64,000 nt of DNA, taken from Macrocystis pyrifera (lineage: Eukaryota > Sar > Phaeophyceae > Laminariales > Laminariaceae). Numbering within the stretch: the stretch's first letter is position 1; every line of letters starts with the position of its first letter. The stretch is taken from positions 1,957,048 through 2,021,047 of the forward strand of contig JASSKH010000006.1 of the NCBI GenBank assembly GCA_031763025.1, read 5' to 3'. Below are positions 62,234 to 64,000 of this stretch, piece after piece. The position numbers were made by a program, and so were the translations under genes. The notes under the pieces are model-generated. The model had not been told where the DNA came from and made no database searches. It worked only from the letters and a program-made list of their open reading frames with translations.

Positions 62234-62309
62234 GAGGCCATGTCGGGGGCGTACGTGCGTACAGGCAGTACAAGCCGTAGTCGAGAGGCCGAGGGGGGGG
62301 GTGGAGGGG

Positions 62310-62417
62310 GTGGAATGTACTCGGTATCATGCATAGCCGTCGTCGTATGACCATAGACCCTCGCATCCCTACAATACCGGGACGAACCACGTCGAGTTTT
62401 CACCGACCAGGCAGGCC
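62310..62417 (-). repeat. Family Y element, 3' end only
   Basis: This minus-sense copy runs from GTACTCGGTATCATGCATAG to TTTTCACCGACCAGGCAGGC, with a G run at its left. Confidence 0.82.
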
Positions 62418-62564
62418 GGCGGAGGGGGGAGCGGGGGGGGGGGGGGTCACTTTGTGAACTGTTTCAGTATAAAGGACACCTCCGCTGTGAGGTCGAGAAT
62501 TCCATCGAAATTTTATGTTTGGAAGCTGCGTGTGATGCTTCCACACCTCGGACGCAATATCCAC

Positions 62565-62790
62565 AGATCATCTGCAGATCATGATCTAGGTCTTTCAGGG
62601 CAGATACATGATATATTCTTGATCTGTAGGATACAGCTCACGTTGCGGAGTGGGGGCCTTGTGTGATTCTGCATGGTCCAGGACATGCTTCTTGGGTTGG
62701 ATTTGTACTGTACAGCTCCTGCTTGACACCTTATAGCGGCAGGCTAGGATCTAGATTATCTGTCTGTAGATCGCCATGTGTCCGAGGTGT
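62565..62790 (+). repeat. GATCT-rich dispersed element, copy 6
   Basis: ACAGATCATCTGCAGATCAT, CACGTTGCGGAGTGGGGGCC and GACATGCTTCTTGGGTTGGA in family order. Confidence 0.75.
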
Positions 62791-63190
62791 GGATACTTCG
62801 GCCGCGTGTCTTATGACACCAAGCATCACGCGAAAGGAGGTCGAGGCGAGATGTTCTCCACATCAAGAGCGGACTGACTGCGGATGGGATTTATATGCCC
62901 TACTGCTGTCTGTATATGCATTGGGAAAATAAAAAATGACATCGCTGTTCAAAATATTTTGTTTTTTTTTTCTTCTTGATTTTCGACTTGTCTTTTTTCG
63001 TTACATAAATGCATTTGACAAGACGGACGCACGAGTAGTGCCCGAGAGGCCTATACATGGTAGTATGCCCGATGGCCAAGCTCAACTCAAGGCGAGCATG
63101 CATCGCCGAAGCACCCGAGTGAGATTGTTATCACCCTGGCATGTAGCCCACACATGGAGGCGATATGCTACCAAGACTGCCACGCGCCAG

Positions 63191-63298
63191 TAATACGGGG
63201 GCCATAGTAAATAGGACCTTCCCCACACACAAAAACCTATATATTTCTCTAGTTTTACCTACAATATTTGGTCCTATTTACTATGGTCCCCCGTAATA
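63191..63298. mobile_element. MITE family A
   Basis: The ends are TAATACGGGGGCCATAGTAA and TTACTATGGTCCCCCGTAAT. Confidence 0.92.
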
Positions 63299-64000
63299 GA
63301 AGTGCGGGGAGGTTGCGGTGGTATCCTATGACTCCACCGACTGCCGGCGGCTACTCGGTACATTGTTGGATATTTTGGTGTTTTGGTGCCCCCACCCCCC
63401 ACCCCCCCTCCGCCCCCCTGCTCTGTGTGGACGGAAGCCGCGCGGCATGAGTGGGGGTTGCCACGTCTCTAAAAGGTGGCGACTAACTACTGGAATGTAT
63501 ACACTGCCACTGCTATATATAAAGTGATATCTTCTTTTTTTTTTTTACGTACGTCGATAATTCAAGGTGCTTTTTTTTTAATCGATGAGGAGGAGGACCC
63601 GACGGTCCAGACCGATGTTGTTTCGGAATGGTGTTCTGTTGAGACGGTGTCGGCTTTATTTTGCTCGCACATCTCTCAGAGCGACCCATCTCCACAAATG
63701 TATACCAGGTACCTCGTGTGTAATGCGATGCGATCGATGTCGGAGAGGGACCCCCTGCTGCCTTTAGCGACCTCGTGCGTTCATTCCATGCTTGGAGCCG
63801 TTAGTGGCCGAGATTGTGTTTTGTCTCGTATTTCCCGATCATCCTTTTTTTCCCCCTGATTTTTCTACTTTTGTCTTTCCCAAAGACGAATACGAGGCGT
63901 TGTTGTTGTTTTTTTTTTTTGCCCACTCTTTGATGATTAATTTTTTTTTTGTACGTCGTAATCAAGAAAAAGAAAAAAAAATGAGAAAATCAGGAAAAAA

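Larger units (their letters stand above)
62234..64000. other. Right flank with no supported gene
   Basis: Besides the family Y end, the GATCT element and the MITE, I see only T-rich and C-rich low complexity (63384-63418, 63534-63547, 63900-63990). A short plus-strand frame around 63577-63635 (DEEEDPTVQTDVVSEW) could be an exon of a following gene, but its boundaries are unclear. Confidence 0.45.

Noticed and set aside
63577..63635. Possible exon DEEEDPTVQTDVVSEW
   Set aside because: The acidic composition is suggestive, but no good acceptor fits before it and the following gene lies outside the window.
1..64000. A new defence, biosynthetic or other multi-gene system
   Set aside because: Only four genes are supportable, they are unrelated in apparent function, and no operon-like or clustered organisation is present.

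Overview
The window is nuclear DNA from an intron-rich eukaryote, most likely a photosynthetic stramenopile and plausibly a brown alga. The evidence is GT-AG introns, GC-rich short exons scattered through very long repeat-filled introns, neighbouring genes on alternating strands with short divergent promoters, CAG/CTG tracts and dense mobile elements. The species assignment is inference; I see no diagnostic organelle or rRNA sequence. All gene models were assembled by eye from splice signals, codon phase and family knowledge. Coding exons make up only about 5% of the 64 kb.

Layout from left to right. (1) The first exon of a PP28/PDAP1-like phosphoprotein gene lies on the minus strand (1562 down to 1173) and runs off the left edge. 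(2) A plus-strand gene for an unrecognised acidic, coiled-coil-like protein starts 327 bases away (1889) and ends at 26176. It has at least five exons, and its first intron is about 10.5 kb. (3) An intergenic region, 26177-34989, holds decayed retroelements (a Ty3/gypsy reverse transcriptase piece, tRNA-like SINE heads), MITEs and low-complexity DNA. (4) A minus-strand gene (46067 down to 34990) encodes a single ABC-type nucleotide-binding domain with an N-terminal signal-like segment. At least nine exons are placed and one small gap remains. Walker A and the LSGGE signature are kept, but the Q-loop, catalytic glutamate and H-loop positions look replaced. (5) A divergent plus-strand gene (46505 to 62233) encodes a predicted multi-pass membrane protein. 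Its seven exons are all in compatible phase and give a 326-residue protein. (6) The right flank, 62234-64000, has repeats and no gene I can support.

The rest is a catalogue of repeats. A ~108 bp palindromic MITE family occurs at 16 sites, including a three-deep nested insertion. There is a second ~90 bp MITE family, several single TIR elements, and a ~500 bp dispersed element ending in poly-C. Other families are dispersed CGGGT-pentamer elements, a GATCT-rich element, LINE tails, SINEs, a TAGGG array and many micro- and minisatellites. Two short quasi-palindromic words, TACCTGGTA and CTACTGCTGTAG, recur throughout the non-coding DNA.

The four genes do not form an obvious pathway. The functional arrangement is two divergent pairs (genes 1/2 and 3/4), each sharing a short promoter region. 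I found no convincing new defence or biosynthetic system. The most unusual items are the degenerate ABC domain, the unrecognised membrane protein, the nested MITEs and the CGGGT elements.
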